DNA from: Mangrovimicrobium sp033283385
GTDB lineage: Bacteria; Pseudomonadota; Gammaproteobacteria; Pseudomonadales; Halieaceae
Reading direction: 5' to 3'
DNA length: 64,000 nucleotides
NCBI GenBank assembly: GCA_033283385.1
Contig: JAWMQQ010000001.1
Location: 186,001-250,000 of the forward strand
The notes below the pieces were generated by a model. The model made no database searches, had not been told where the DNA came from, and saw only the letters and a program-made list of their open reading frames with translations. Each line of letters opens with the position of its first letter. Positions within the stretch are counted from its first letter, which is position 1. Below, in pieces: positions 41,781 through 49,752 of this stretch. A program made the position numbers and the translations under genes.

Positions 41781-43511
41781 ATGGATCTGCGAACCCTGAC
41801 CTATATCGTAGTTGGCGCGAGCTTCGCCCTCTACATCGGCATCGCCTTCTGGGCGCGCGCCGGTTCCACCAAGGATTTCTACGTCGCCGGCGGCGGCATC
41901 CACCCGGTACAGAATGGCATGGCCACCGCTGCGGACTGGATGTCAGCGGCGTCCTTCATCTCCATGGCCGGCCTGATCGCCTTCATGGGCTACGGCGGCT
42001 CGGTGTTCCTGATGGGCTGGACCGGCGGCTACGTGATCCTCGCCATGCTGCTTGCGCCCTACCTGCGCAAGTACGGCAAGTTCACCGTGCCGGAGTTCAT
42101 CGGCGACCGCTACTACTCGAAATCCGCGCGAGCCGTCGCGGTAATCTGCCTGATCATCTGCTCGGTGACCTACGTTATCGGCCAGATGAAAGGTGTCGGT
42201 GTGGCGTTCTCCCGCTTCCTGGAAGTGGACTACGACACCGGCCTGTATGTCGGCATGATCATCGTGTTCTTCTACGCGGTGCTCGGCGGCATGAAGGGCA
42301 TCACCTACACCCAGATCGCCCAGTACTGCGTGCTGATCTTCGCCTACACCATCCCGGCGATCTTCATCAGCCTGCACCTGACCGGCAACCCGATTCCGCA
42401 GCTCGGCCTGGGCAGCACCATGAGCGGGGACGGGGTGTACATGCTGGACAAGCTGGACCAGGTGGTGACCGACCTCGGCTTCGCCGAGTACACCACCAGC
42501 GTGCGATTATCGACGCTGAACATGTTTGCCTACACCATGTCGCTGATGATCGGCACCGCGGGCCTGCCCCACGTGATCATCCGCTTCTTCACCGTACCCA
42601 AGGTGAAGGACGCGCGCACCTCGGCGGGCTGGGCGCTGGTGTTTATCGCCATCCTCTACACCACCGCGCCGGCTGTTGCCGCCATGGCGCGCCTCAACCT
42701 GATGCAGACCATCGAGCCCGCGCCCGGCCAGTACCTGGCCTACGACGAGCGCCCCCAGTGGTTCAAGAACTGGGAGAAGACCGGCCTGCTGGCCTTCGAG
42801 GACAAGAATGGCGACGGCCTGATGGAGTACACCTCCAACCCTGAAACCAACGAGATGGTCAAGATCGACAACGACATCATGGTGCTGGCCAACCCGGAGA
42901 TCGCGCGCCTGCCGAACTGGGTGATCGCGCTGGTCGCCGCCGGCGGCCTCGCCGCAGCGCTGTCGACTGCTGCCGGCTTGTTGCTGGCGATTGCCTCGGC
43001 GATCTCACACGACCTGCTCAAGGGCATGATAGCGCCGGATATCAGCGAGAAATCGGAGTTGATGGCCAGCCGTATCGCCATGGCCTTCGCGATTGTCGGC
43101 GCCGGTTACCTCGGCCTGAATCCACCGGGTTTCGCGGCGGGTACCGTGGCCCTGGCCTTCGGCCTGGCGGCATCGTCGATCTTCCCGGCGCTGATGATGG
43201 GGATCTTCTCCAAGGGAGTGTCGAAGGAGGGCGCCATCGCCGGCATGGTCTGCGGTATCGGCGTGACGCTGTTCTACGTGTTCCAGCACAAGGGCATCAT
43301 GTTCATCCCCGGCACCGAGTTCCTCGGCGATACGCCGCCGAACTGGTTCCTGGGTATCGAGCCGAATGCCTTTGGCGTGGTCGGTGCCATCGTGAACTTC
43401 GCCGTGGCGTTCGGGGTATCGAAGCTGACCGCTTCACCGCCGGAGCATGTGCAGGAGATGGTCGAGCACATTCGCATCCCGGTGGGCGCGAGCGAAGCGA
43501 CCGGTCACTGA
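41781..43511 (+). CDS. Sodium:solute symporter, SLC5 family (VC_2705 subfamily)
   Basis: A 576-residue sodium-coupled uptake carrier with about 13 membrane helices. Conserved segments include FYVAGGGIHPVQNGMATAAD, the GLPHVIIRFFTVPKVKDAR loop and the C-terminal VALAFGLAASSIFPALM. Its relatives include the acetate permease ActP, so acetate or another small carboxylate is a reasonable guess. A soluble loop at about residues 337-346 contains DKNGDGLMEY, an EF-hand-like DxNxDG pattern. GGAGG precedes the start. An intrinsic terminator follows. Confidence 0.93.
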   Translation: MDLRTLTYIVVGASFALYIGIAFWARAGSTKDFYVAGGGIHPVQNGMATAADWMSAASFISMAGLIAFMGYGGSVFLMGWTGGYVILAMLLAPYLRKYGKFTVPEFIGDRYYSKSARAVAVICLIICSVTYVIGQMKGVGVAFSRFLEVDYDTGLYVGMIIVFFYAVLGGMKGITYTQIAQYCVLIFAYTIPAIFISLHLTGNPIPQLGLGSTMSGDGVYMLDKLDQVVTDLGFAEYTTSVRLSTLNMFAYTMSLMIGTAGLPHVIIRFFTVPKVKDARTSAGWALVFIAILYTTAPAVAAMARLNLMQTIEPAPGQYLAYDERPQWFKNWEKTGLLAFEDKNGDGLMEYTSNPETNEMVKIDNDIMVLANPEIARLPNWVIALVAAGGLAAALSTAAGLLLAIASAISHDLLKGMIAPDISEKSELMASRIAMAFAIVGAGYLGLNPPGFAAGTVALAFGLAASSIFPALMMGIFSKGVSKEGAIAGMVCGIGVTLFYVFQHKGIMFIPGTEFLGDTPPNWFLGIEPNAFGVVGAIVNFAVAFGVSKLTASPPEHVQEMVEHIRIPVGASEATGH

Positions 43512-43529
43512 TCAAGGTGGTGCGTTATT

Positions 43530-43560
43530 GGGGAGTGACCTCGCGGCGCTCCCCTTTTTT
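43530..43560 (+). terminator. Intrinsic terminator after the symporter gene
   Basis: Stem GGGGAG/CTCCCC with a 13-base loop is followed by six T residues, 18 bases after the symporter stop. Confidence 0.85.
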
Positions 43561-43716
43561 GTAGGAGCCTGCTACGCAGGCGATCGCGGTCCCGGATCGC
43601 GCACCTGTAGGAGCCTGCTACGCAGGCGATCGCGGTCCCAGGTCGCGCACCGAGGCGATCGCCTGCGTAGCAGGCTCCTACAACGGGGTTGTATCGCGCG
43701 CAGAGCGCGCTCCTAC
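43560..43716. repeat. REP-like cluster with long inserts
   Basis: CTGC-type halves alternate with the insert GATCGCGGTCCCRGRTCGCGCAC and end with a GCGC half. It abuts the symporter terminator. Confidence 0.9.
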
Positions 43717-43755
43717 GGTATATTTATCTCGCGACAGCTGGTTGAATAAATATCG

Positions 43756-44220
43756 ATGTTCAAAAACAAGCACGTCATCATCGCCCTGCTGGTAGCCCCG
43801 GTACTGTCGATCCTCGCCTGGTTCGCGGTCGGCCGCTATATCGGGGAGCAGTCGGCCCCGGCGCAGGCCGGGCAGGCCTACCCGCTGGTGGAGCAGAGCA
43901 ACTGCCGCTGGGCCAGCGGCGCCTGCGACCTGCGCAATACGGATTTCAAATTGCGGCTGACCCTGGTCGATGGTGCCGCCGGGCCGGAGTTCGAACTCAC
44001 CGCATCGCACCCGCTGGAGGGCGTGGTGCTGGCAGTGGGCCCGCCGGACGCCCAACCGCAACCGGCGGCGATGCGCGCAACCGACGGCCAGGGCCTGCAC
44101 TGGCGTATCGCGTTGGGCCGGAAGCCCGCAGCCGACAACCGGATCCACCTCGTTGCGAAGGCGGGCGGCAGCAGCTACTTTGCCGATGCCGCAACGGCCT
44201 TCCTGCAACCCGGGGAGTGA
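43756..44220 (+). CDS. Uncharacterised membrane-anchored protein next to the DUF294 gene
   Basis: A 154-residue protein with one N-terminal helix (IIALLVAPVLSILAWFAVG) and a periplasmic beta-rich domain beginning near residue 40. Two cysteines in NCRWASGACDLRN could form a disulfide. No family name was recognised with certainty. It lies directly upstream of the cNMP/CBS/DUF294 gene, which has a TTG start five bases on, so they are cotranscribed. Similar small proteins commonly sit in this symporter neighbourhood, but the role is unknown. Confidence 0.75.
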   Translation: MFKNKHVIIALLVAPVLSILAWFAVGRYIGEQSAPAQAGQAYPLVEQSNCRWASGACDLRNTDFKLRLTLVDGAAGPEFELTASHPLEGVVLAVGPPDAQPQPAAMRATDGQGLHWRIALGRKPAADNRIHLVAKAGGSSYFADAATAFLQPGE

Positions 44221-44224
44221 TACT

Positions 44225-46120
44225 TTGACGGGAGAGGGAGAAAGCGGCCTGGCGCCGGGTCTCGCCACACCGGAACTGGCGAGCATTGCCGACTTCATCG
44301 CCCAGACCCTGCCGTTCAACGCGCTGCCACCCGCGCTGCTGCACGGCGTCATCGAAAAGATCCTCATCTACTACCACCGCCAGGGCGAGAGCTTCGACGC
44401 CACTACGCCCGAGGGGGGCTTGCGTATCCTGCGCAGTGGCGCGGTGGACCTGCGCGATGCCGACAACAAGTTGCTGGACCGCCTCGGCGAGGGCGAGAGC
44501 TTTCACATTGCCAACCTGAACGCCGAACGCGGCGCGGTGGTCGCCACGGTGATCGAGGACGCCCTGGTCTACCTGCTGCCCGACGAGCACTACCGCGCGC
44601 TGCGCGAGGCGGACCGGGATTTCGACCGCTATTTCAGCGCCCAGCGCAACCGGCGCCTGCGCCGTGCGGCGCGCTACGAGCCGGAGCCGAATGCGATGTC
44701 GCGGGAGGTGCGCTCGGTCATGGGCACCGACCTGCTCGCCGTGTCGCCGGCCCAGACCATTCAGGCGACGGCGCGGGCGATGTCCGAGCGCCGCGTGTCC
44801 TCGGCCTTCGTGGTGGAGGACGACACCCTGCTGGGTATCGTCACCGACCGCGACCTGCGCACCCGCTGCGTCGCCCGCGGCCTGTCACTGGAAACCCCGG
44901 TGCGGGAGATCATGACCCGCGACGTGATCTCGGTGGACGCCAGCGAAAACCTGTTCGACAGCACCCTGCTGATGACCCGCCACGGCCTGCATCACCTGCC
45001 GGTGAAGGAGGGCGGGCGGACTGTCGGCATCGTCACCACCTCGGACCTGATCCTGGCGCGACAGGACGACCCGGTGTACCTGGTGCAGCACATTTCCCGG
45101 CAGCAGGACGTGGACGGTATCCGCGAACTGCTCGGCGGCGTGTCCAACCTGATGCTGCAGTGGGTCAATTCCGGCATGCGTGCGCGCGAGGTCGGGCGGA
45201 TACTCACGGCGATCTCCGACGCGGTAACCGTGCGCCTGATCCAGCTCGCCGAGGAGCGCCTGGGCCCCGCGCCCGCGCCCTGGTGCTGGTGCGGCTTCGG
45301 CTCCCAGGCGCGGGCGGAGCAACTGCTGGGCGCCGACCAGGACAACGGCCTTGTCATTGACGACAGCGTGCTCGATGGCGGCGTCGCGGCGGGGGCGCTG
45401 GACTGGTACGCACAGCTCGCCACCTTCGTCTGTGACGGCCTCGCCGCCTGCGGCTACAAATACTGCCCGGGCGGCATCATGGCGACCACCGACAGCTGGC
45501 GGCAGCCGCTGCGCGAATGGCAGGACACCGTGCGTCGCTGGGCGCAGTCGCCGACGCCGGACGCGGTGATGCGCGTCAGCATATTCTTCGATATCCGCTG
45601 TGTTTACGGCAGCCACGACCTCGCCGCGCGCCTGCAGGCGACCATGCTGGAACACTCCTCGCGCAATTCGATTTTCCTCGCGGCGCTGGCCGCCAACGTG
45701 CTCGATACGCCGCCGCCGCTGGGTATCTTCCGGCGCTTCGTGGTGGAGCGCGGCGGCGAGCACCGCGACGAGCTGGACCTGAAGAAGCGCGGTGTCCTGC
45801 CGGTCACCGAAATCGTGCGCCTGCATGCGCTGGCACACGCGATTACCGCCGTGAACACCGACGAGCGCCTGGAGGCACTGGCTGCGGGCAAGCACCTGGG
45901 CATCGCCAACAGCCGCAACCTGGCAGATGCGCTGCACTCGGTGCAGCAGTTGCGTGTGCGCCACCAGTGCGAGCAGGTGCTGCGCGGCCAGGTCCCGACC
46001 AATTTTCTCAATCCCCGCGATTTGCCCAAGATGGCAAGGGAGCAGTTAAGAGATGCGTTCACCATCATCGACGAAGCCCAGTCCGCAGTCCGCCAGACCT
46101 ACCGCGCGGGACTCGGCTGA
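44225..46120 (+). CDS. cNMP-binding/CBS/DUF294 putative nucleotidyltransferase
   Basis: A 631-residue signalling protein. About residues 20-140 form a cyclic-nucleotide-binding-like domain (IYYHRQGESFD, LLDRLGEGESFHIANL). About 160-280 hold two CBS motifs (VMGTDLLAVSPAQTIQATA and IMTRDVISVDASENLFDS). The DUF294 nucleotidyltransferase-like domain follows with CGFGSQARAEQLLGADQDNG, where GS and DxD-type residues match the catalytic pattern, then a helical substrate-binding tail. The start is a TTG with GGGGAG before it; no upstream ATG in frame fits. Genes of this type accompany acetate-type symporters, perhaps as a regulator. Confidence 0.88.
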   Translation: MTGEGESGLAPGLATPELASIADFIAQTLPFNALPPALLHGVIEKILIYYHRQGESFDATTPEGGLRILRSGAVDLRDADNKLLDRLGEGESFHIANLNAERGAVVATVIEDALVYLLPDEHYRALREADRDFDRYFSAQRNRRLRRAARYEPEPNAMSREVRSVMGTDLLAVSPAQTIQATARAMSERRVSSAFVVEDDTLLGIVTDRDLRTRCVARGLSLETPVREIMTRDVISVDASENLFDSTLLMTRHGLHHLPVKEGGRTVGIVTTSDLILARQDDPVYLVQHISRQQDVDGIRELLGGVSNLMLQWVNSGMRAREVGRILTAISDAVTVRLIQLAEERLGPAPAPWCWCGFGSQARAEQLLGADQDNGLVIDDSVLDGGVAAGALDWYAQLATFVCDGLAACGYKYCPGGIMATTDSWRQPLREWQDTVRRWAQSPTPDAVMRVSIFFDIRCVYGSHDLAARLQATMLEHSSRNSIFLAALAANVLDTPPPLGIFRRFVVERGGEHRDELDLKKRGVLPVTEIVRLHALAHAITAVNTDERLEALAAGKHLGIANSRNLADALHSVQQLRVRHQCEQVLRGQVPTNFLNPRDLPKMAREQLRDAFTIIDEAQSAVRQTYRAGLG

Positions 46121-46782
46121 TGTGGCGGCTGCGGTTGCGACGGCTGATTCACGGCCGGCGCCTGCACAGCGCAGGGTTGCGCAGCTGCTGGCGGGCGCAC
46201 TTGCCATCCACTTCGAGCGCCTGGCGGGAGGTGGCTTTCCTCGTGGTAGATGCGGAGATGTCGTCCCTGGATGCCGCAAGCGGTGAACTGCTCAGCCTCG
46301 GCTGGGTGTGCATAGACGGCGGCGCGATCTCGCTGGCCAGTGCCCGCCACCACCTCGTGCGGCCGCGCGGAGGAGTGGGGCAGAGCGCGGCCATTCACAA
46401 CCTGCGCGACTGCGAACTCGGCGATGCGCTCTCGCCGGCGGACGTTCTCGATGAACTGCTGGCGGCTGCGCGCGGGAGAGTGCTGGTGTTTCACAACGCG
46501 CAGCTGGACCTCGCCTTCCTCGATGGCATTGCGCGCGAGTCCTGCGGCGCGCCCCTGCTCCTGCCAGTGGTGGATACGCTCCTGCTGGAAGAGCGCCTGC
46601 TGCGCCGTCGCGACCACCCGCTGAAGGCCGGGGACTTGCGACTGGCCACCTGTCGCGAGCGCTACCACCTGCCGCAGCGGCAGGCGCACAACGCGCTGGT
46701 GGATGCGCTTTCCACCGCCGAACTCCTGCTCGCCCACGCCGCCCACCGCAATGGCATTACCCTGGGATCCCTGCTGCGCTAG
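46120..46782 (+). CDS. 3'-5' exonuclease, DEDDh (DnaQ-like)
   Basis: A 220-residue exonuclease of the DnaQ/RNase T superfamily. ExoI reads FLVVDAEMSSLD (the D-x-E pair), ExoII is VFHNAQLDLAFLD and ExoIII is HNALVDALSTAELLL (H-x4-D). The first 35 residues are basic and leave room for a binding extension. The ATG overlaps the DUF294 stop as TGATG. It probably degrades DNA or RNA ends. It is the last gene of the run begun at 43756. Confidence 0.9.
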   Translation: MWRLRLRRLIHGRRLHSAGLRSCWRAHLPSTSSAWREVAFLVVDAEMSSLDAASGELLSLGWVCIDGGAISLASARHHLVRPRGGVGQSAAIHNLRDCELGDALSPADVLDELLAAARGRVLVFHNAQLDLAFLDGIARESCGAPLLLPVVDTLLLEERLLRRRDHPLKAGDLRLATCRERYHLPQRQAHNALVDALSTAELLLAHAAHRNGITLGSLLR

Positions 46783-46799
46783 GAACGCGCGATTGCACA

Positions 46800-46999
46800 C
46801 GTAGGAGCCTGCTACGCAGGCGATCACGCGCAGAGCGCGCTCCGCGCCTGATCAATGCTTGTAGGAGCCTGCTACGCAGGCGATCGCGCGCAGAGCGCGC
46901 TCCGCGCCTGATCAATGCTTGTAGGAGCCTGCTACGCAGGCGATCACGCGCAGAGCGCGCTCCTACAACTGCTGATCGCCTGCGTAGCAGGCTCCTACA
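46800..46999. repeat. REP-like array with 60-bp tandem units
   Basis: A 60-bp block starting GTAGGAGCCT and ending TGATCAATGCTT is repeated at 46801 and 46861 with one difference, and a third partial copy follows at 46921. It lies upstream of the right side of the RAYT gene stop and forms the left flank of that gene. Confidence 0.92.
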
Positions 47000-47023
47000 A
47001 CGCGTGGTCGCGGGGATTGTCGG

Positions 47024-47500
47024 TTACAGCCAGACCGCGTCCCAGAATGGATAATCTCCAATTTGCGACACCAGCCCCGCGCGCAGCGGATTCGCGACGA
47101 TGTACCGTGCGCAGCCGCGGATATCGGCCTCCGCCCGTAGCGCCGTATCGTGAAACCCCCGTTGCCAGATCGTGCCCATACCCGGCTCCAGTTTGTTTAA
47201 CCGCCTGGTCGTTCCTGATTTGACGAACTGGACTACCCGGGAAAGATCGCTGCCGTGCTCAAGAGCCACCAACCAGTGAAAGTGATCAGGCATTACCACG
47301 TACGCGAGTGTGCGGGTGGATTGTTGGGCTTCTTTTATAGAACTGACGAAAGCGCGCGCATTGACCAGGCTCGTGAAGTGGGGCTCCCGGTTGCGGGTCA
47401 CGCTGGTGACGAGATAAATCTGGCCGGCGAATGAGCAGCGGCCTGCCCTGAGCCGGTGGCCCTGGTGTTGGGGCTGGTTTTCGGGTTGGGGTAGTTGCAT
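47024..47500 (-). CDS. REP-associated tyrosine transposase (RAYT)
   Basis: A 158-residue protein of the Y1/IS200-like transposase superfamily. The HUH motif is MPDHFHWLVAL, and the catalytic tyrosine lies in YIVANPLRAGLV, the RAYT-type signature. RAYTs recognise and move REP hairpins and are usually single-copy domesticated genes. REP clusters flank the gene on both sides (46800-46999 and 47589-47683), so it is the obvious candidate for the enzyme that spread these repeats. The ATG at 47500 is preferred over an upstream TTG at 47524. The gene appears intact. Confidence 0.92.
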   Translation of the reverse strand: MQLPQPENQPQHQGHRLRAGRCSFAGQIYLVTSVTRNREPHFTSLVNARAFVSSIKEAQQSTRTLAYVVMPDHFHWLVALEHGSDLSRVVQFVKSGTTRRLNKLEPGMGTIWQRGFHDTALRAEADIRGCARYIVANPLRAGLVSQIGDYPFWDAVWL

Positions 47501-47588
47501 ATCTCGATCCGGAGTTTTTTGCAAAGCTTAGTGTTGCGGGGCATTGGCTGGGCAGGTCATAACCAGCCACCACCGGATTTGGCTGATC

Positions 47589-47683
47589 TCTAGGAGTGCG
47601 CTCTGCGCGTGATCGCCTCAATCCGCGTTGGGGCTTGTAGGAGCGCGTTACACGCGCGATCGCCTGCGTAGCAGGCTCCTACG
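47589..47683. repeat. REP-like cluster on the right flank of the RAYT gene
   Basis: A GCGC-type half with a degenerate first base pair (TCTAGGAGTGCG), a variant insert, then GCGT/ACGC and CTGC halves. Confidence 0.88.
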
Positions 47684-47771
47684 GGTCACGTTTAATTTGT
47701 AGCGCGGTGCAACATCCGCTGGCAGCTACTATGCTGTGCTTTGTCTCTTCGCGCATGAAACAGGATTTTTC

Positions 47772-48317
47772 ATGGCCCTGGCCCAGGCAATCATGACGGC
47801 ATTGCTGGATACGGACTTGTCCGGCTCCGAGCTATCCCGTGATTTCGAGGCATCACTGGGTTTTTTCTGGCAGGCCAGTCACCAGCAGATTTACCAGGAA
47901 TTGCACAAGCTTGCCGACAAGGGCTGGCTGAACCGGCGCGAGGTCTACCAGCCCGGCCGGCCCAACAGGATCGTCTACGGGCTGACACAATCCGGCCGCA
48001 CCGCGTTGGCGGAATGGGTTTTCAATAAAACACGCATGCAGCCAGCCAAGGATGAGTTGCTGCTGAAACTCTATAACCTCAGCGAAAAAAACGCGCAGCA
48101 CCTTGCCAATGAAATCGCCGAGCGCCGACAGGAAATGATGCGCCGGCTCTACCTCTACGAAAAAATCCGACGCTCCCATTACAATCATCCCGAGGCGCTA
48201 CCTACGCGGCACAAAGGTGTTTATCTTGCACTGGCTGCAGGTATTCGGCAGGGAGAGCAATTTCTCGCCTGGAGCGACGAAGCGCTGGCACTACTGGCTA
48301 CGGTCACTCCCATCTAA
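47772..48317 (+). CDS. PadR-family transcriptional regulator
   Basis: A 181-residue winged-helix regulator. The N-terminal PadR domain reads LAQAIMTALLDTDLSGSELS, then FFWQASHQQIYQELHKLADKG with the wing NRIVYGLTQSGRTAL. The C-terminal half is the helical Vir_act_alpha_C-type dimerisation region. An AGGA sequence lies seven bases before the ATG. The gene stands alone with no obvious partner. PadR proteins often repress genes for detoxification or stress, but the target is unknown. Confidence 0.87.
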   Translation: MALAQAIMTALLDTDLSGSELSRDFEASLGFFWQASHQQIYQELHKLADKGWLNRREVYQPGRPNRIVYGLTQSGRTALAEWVFNKTRMQPAKDELLLKLYNLSEKNAQHLANEIAERRQEMMRRLYLYEKIRRSHYNHPEALPTRHKGVYLALAAGIRQGEQFLAWSDEALALLATVTPI

Positions 48318-48757
48318 TCGCTGCGCTGTCAGCTTCCTTTACAAAAATGTGACGGTGCCCGACCGCATCGGATGTAACTTATTGATTGCATTGCACTGGC
48401 ACCAATTCTGCATATAGGGGCTCGATTGCGAACTAAATCCGGTGCGGTACAACCGTGATAAAGATAAAAAGGAGCATGTCCGCAATGACTGCACCCACGT
48501 CCGTTTGCGGTATCGATGGCAGCAGTATCCCAGAGGCGCCCGGATCGCAGCCGCGACGGGCCAGAATCCCGGCCTTCTTCGGCTTGAAATTCACCGTCGC
48601 CGCCGCCGTGCGCGCTGGCGAACCCTGTGCCACTACCACATGAACTGATCCGCTGGCGGCTAGAGGCCGCGTTAACTGAGCATCGCACCCGGCGAGGCAG
48701 GGCTGGAGCCACCTCGCCGAATGCTGTGTTTCCCGTGACGGGACGCGCAGGGGGTTG
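48318..48757. other. Intergenic stretch with no recognised gene
   Basis: Short open frames exist here on both strands (for example 48455-48643 and 48433-48786), but neither has a ribosome site, a homologue-like composition or a domain I can recognise. The right end leads into the PrsR-type motif and sigma-54-like promoter of the PEP-CTERM gene. Confidence 0.4.
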
Positions 48758-48776
48758 GTGTCGAAATATTTTACAC
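48758..48776. promoter_or_regulatory. PrsR-type upstream activating motif, copy A
   Basis: GTGTCGAAATATTTTACAC. The same framework occurs at 51188 and 56610. Its right end lies 65 bases before the GG of a sigma-54-like promoter. Confidence 0.6.
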
Positions 48777-48798
48777 AACCGTACATCCAGGTACGGTT
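48777..48798. repeat. Inverted repeat beside the activating motif
   Basis: AACCGTAC and GTACGGTT flank ATCCAG. It lies between the motif and the promoter of the PEP-CTERM gene and could be an extra control site or a hairpin. Confidence 0.45.
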
Positions 48799-48839
48799 GA
48801 TAGAGTGGTCTGCCCGCTAAGTTATTGATTTTCTTGGCA

Positions 48840-48855
48840 TGGCATGATTCGTGCT
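48840..48855 (+). promoter_or_regulatory. Sigma-54-like promoter of the PEP-CTERM gene
   Basis: TGGCATGATTCGTGCT has GG at 48841-48842 and GC at 48853-48854, the GG-N10-GC spacing of RpoN promoters. The start codon of the PEP-CTERM gene is about 155 bases downstream. Confidence 0.55.
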
Positions 48856-49011
48856 CCTCCAGGGTGGCACGCACTCCCGGACGCCCCAATTCCGGTGCGG
48901 CCGCGATAGGGTCTGCCTGAAATTCCCCCCTTTCCCGCCTGCGTGCCAGTTGCTGACGGCCTGTCCGTTGCGTCATTGTTTGTCTGCACATGGAGGCGTT
49001 TTACGAACACC

Positions 49012-49560
49012 ATGAATAACAGAAACTCGCACTATAAGACTACTGCACTGGCTTGTGTTCTTTCTGCCGGGCTGTTGGCGCCCGTACTGGCACAGGCAGC
49101 CCCCATCGAACTCAACCCCCACTTTCCGATCTGGAACCCGCACCTGCCGTTCCTGGATACCATTACCATCACCAAGGAGGGTGCGCCGGGGGATTTCGAC
49201 CTGAGCGTCGACCTGGTACTGCGCATTGCCGACGAGAACGTATCCTTCAGCCTCGACCCGGACGGCCAGCAGTCGTACGTCTTCACCGGGTTCATCGACG
49301 ATTTCACACTCACCGAAGATGGTGACGGCTGGTTGAGCAACTTCGACCTGGCCGGCGATCCCAAGCACGGCACAAAGTCGTACTCGGTTTACAGCGCCAA
49401 TGTGGCGGCCGGCAGTTGCAGCTTGCTCACCAGTTGCAACTGGAACATCGTCATCACCAACGCGCCTGTCAGCCCGGTACCCTTGCCCGCAGCCGCATGG
49501 TTGTTCGGTTCGGCGCTGTTGGGCCTGGGTGGATTGAAGCGCCGCTTCCGCAACGTGTAG
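49012..49560 (+). CDS. PEP-CTERM sorted protein (first)
   Basis: A 182-residue secreted protein with a signal peptide (about residues 1-29, ending LAQAAPI) and a C-terminal exosortase sorting signal: VPLPAAAWLFGSALLGLGG followed by LKRR. The middle is a beta-rich domain with few cysteines. An exosortase of the XrtA type would cleave it and attach it to the envelope or polysaccharide. The start is the ATG at 49012; an upstream frame from 48943 is less likely. Its TAG stop lies in a REP element. It has its own PrsR-type motif and sigma-54-like promoter. Confidence 0.9.
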   Translation: MNNRNSHYKTTALACVLSAGLLAPVLAQAAPIELNPHFPIWNPHLPFLDTITITKEGAPGDFDLSVDLVLRIADENVSFSLDPDGQQSYVFTGFIDDFTLTEDGDGWLSNFDLAGDPKHGTKSYSVYSANVAAGSCSLLTSCNWNIVITNAPVSPVPLPAAAWLFGSALLGLGGLKRRFRNV

Positions 49561-49667
49561 GAGCGCGTTACACGCGCGATCGCCCGCTGTAGGAGCCTGC
49601 TACGCAGGCGATCACCCGCAGAGCGGGCTCCTACAAAAGAGCATCGCCTGCGTAGCAGGCTCCTACG
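49556..49667. repeat. REP-like cluster
   Basis: GCGT-, CTGC-, CCGC- and CTGC-type half-units in alternating orientation, starting within the last codons of the PEP-CTERM gene. Confidence 0.9.
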
Positions 49668-49752
49668 GGGGGCGCGCGGGGACATTTGCGCTTGCGTCTG
49701 TAACCTTCTGCCATAAAAATGTGCCCTGCCATTCCGGCTCTGGGGGAGCGTG

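Noticed and set aside
43970..44224. N-terminal extension of the DUF294 protein into the upstream gene
   Set aside because: It overlaps an open frame of better coding character; a TTG with GGGGAG fits the start at 44225.
48433..48786. Possible small genes on either strand before the first PEP-CTERM gene
   Set aside because: No ribosome site, no recognisable domain, and the stretch overlaps regulatory sites.
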